64,000 nt of DNA, from the NCBI GenBank assembly GCA_019054805.1, contig JAHQIY010000001.1, positions 1,998,501 through 2,062,500 on the forward strand, given 5' to 3'. Source of the stretch: Brachionus manjavacas (Eukaryota; Rotifera; Eurotatoria; Ploima; Brachionidae). The notes beneath the pieces were generated by a model. That model worked only from the letters and a program-made list of their open reading frames with translations, made no database searches and was not told the DNA's origin. Below, one piece after another: positions 62,757-64,000 of the stretch. Within the stretch, counting starts at the first letter, position 1. Every line of letters begins with the position of its first letter. The position numbers and the translations under genes are program-made.

Positions 62757-64000
62757 ATGAAAACAGCAGTAATTCAAGATAACACAGAATCGTCATCAAG
62801 TGAAAACGTACTTGTTTATCAAGATACTAGTGATGATGTAGATTCGGATATTGAATCTGAAACTTTGCACAGAAAAAGGAAAAGAAGCAAAGGTCAAGTA
62901 TATAACGTGCACAACAATTTTTTGATGAAGCTTTGGAAGATCTCAATAAAATAGGCAATAGGAGAAAACAACGCAAGCATTATACCAGCGATGGAGCAAA
63001 GCATTATTCTAGATGCAGCAACAGCAAGTGTCAGATGCAAGCCTACATTTTAATTAAGATTGATGACAACAAGGTGGTCCTATGCATAAATGAAAATCAA
63101 CACAAACATGGCGATGAAATTACATCCAAATTACACAAAAGCACCCAAGAAGCGATCATTGAATTATTCAATAATGGAATAAGTAAACTAATTCAAATCC
63201 TTAATGGCTTAAGCAAGAAATCAAACATGGAAAAGCCTACCAAAGCCCAATTAGCGAATTTCCTTGCAAGATACAATAACAAAAAAAAAAGTGAACACAA
63301 AGTATCTATAGGAGAATTAGAAGAAATTATAAAAACGTATACATCTATCCCAACTGATCAAGAACTAGACAAGATGTTTTTAAGCAATTACGAAGTTTCA
63401 TACGACGATTAACAAGACAATTCACCATTGAGAGTTTTTTTTACATCCAGACGACTTTTATCTGCAACAGTTCATGTCACTCACGTCAATTTAGATGGAA
63501 CTTATAAATTGATTTGGAACGGTTTCCCTGTTATAATGATTGGTTCAACAGACAGATGCAATCATTATCACCCTTTCGCTTTGGCTTTGACAAAATCAGA
63601 AACAGAATCGGATTACGAATTTATTTGCAATAATTTAAAAATTGCTGTTTCAACAGATAAACTTACCAGCTTTTTTGCCAACTATCTTACTTGCTGATTG
63701 TAGTGACGCAATAACAAATGGATATGAGCTAGCTTTTGGTAAGCCTAGTAAGGAAATTATGTGTTGGGCACATGTGCTTAGAAATGTTAAAAAGCACTTA
63801 GTTTCAATTCCAAGTGAAACCAGGCATGCAATTATCATGGTAATACAATTATAAATCAATTAAGATATATTCAAAGCAGTGATTTGATTATTTTGTGATA
63901 AATGGCCTTTTAAAAAACGACTCACTCGTTGAAAATTTCATTAAGTACTTTAAAGAACAATGGTTTACAAAACAATCTCGTTGGTACGAAGGCCACGTTC
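62757..64000 (+). mobile_element. MULE-family transposon copy 2, decayed, runs off the window
   Basis: It starts at the ATG at 62757 with an acidic, Ser-rich leader, then a frameshift near a T run (about 62917). A zinc-finger-like block follows (HYSRCSNSKCQMQAYILI.. QHKHGDE). An in-frame stop sits at 63410-63412. The MULE core comes next: RRLLSATVHVTHVNLDGTYK with the first catalytic Asp region, FPVIMIGSTDRCNHYHPFAL, then after a frameshift near 63655 ILLADCSDAITNGYELAFG, and the C-W-A-H block MCWAHVLRNVKKH. Near the window end, in another frame, VENFIKYFKEQWFTKQSRW continues the family pattern. Same family as 59674-60884 but clearly diverged; multiple lesions make it inactive. Confidence 0.85.

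Overview
This is nuclear DNA of an invertebrate animal. The background is very AT-rich (roughly three quarters A+T by eye), introns are often only 40-60 bp with GT..AG borders, and the genes are metazoan (Kunitz/WAP/antistasin protein, multi-Ig protein, eEF1-gamma, ubiquitin-S27a, TTC7). The base composition, compact introns and the mix of LINE, MULE and terminal-inverted-repeat debris would suit a monogonont rotifer such as Brachionus. That organism call is an inference, not a proven identity. Many short open frames here start at GTG or TTG or oppose real exons, so gene models were rebuilt by following reading frames across splice sites.

Layout: 1-218 is the 3' end of a non-LTR retrotransposon. 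2950-5158 (-) encodes a secreted protease-inhibitor protein with eight Kunitz domains. 9199-9817 (-) encodes an EF-hand protein. 11522-13040 is a long-TIR DNA transposon with a truncated gene. 13395-17975 (-) encodes a secreted protein with about ten Ig domains. 18494-21062 (+) is a transposase-like gene with a C-terminal Ulp1-type domain that lacks the catalytic cysteine. 22852-23421 (-) encodes a P/Q/V-rich protein. 25623-27601 (-) is eEF1-gamma. 28450-35767 is repeat territory. 41364-42420 and 46569-49605 are LINE copies. 44412-44888 (+) is ubiquitin-S27a, followed by a small membrane protein at 45051-45416. 50134-57536 (-) is TTC7. 59674-64000 holds two decayed MULE elements around a LINE fragment.

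The most notable result is in the eEF1-gamma gene: every one of its four introns carries a box C/D snoRNA-like sequence in the sense direction. Introns 1, 2 and 3 carry copies of one roughly 90-nt RNA. Its terminal stem changes sequence on both sides between copies, and it has two segments antisense to adjoining stretches of 28S rRNA. Intron 4 carries a different, well-formed C/D RNA with a 12-13 nt antisense element for 18S rRNA next to a D' box, equivalent to U59/snR54. This fits the known habit of snoRNAs living in introns of translation-machinery genes.

A second point is that the Kunitz gene and the Ig gene, about 12 kb apart, share an N-terminal six-cysteine module with identical spacing. 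Most remaining DNA is gene-poor and consists of retrotransposon 3' ends with a common hairpin tail, foldback/MITE elements and unassigned AT-rich sequence.
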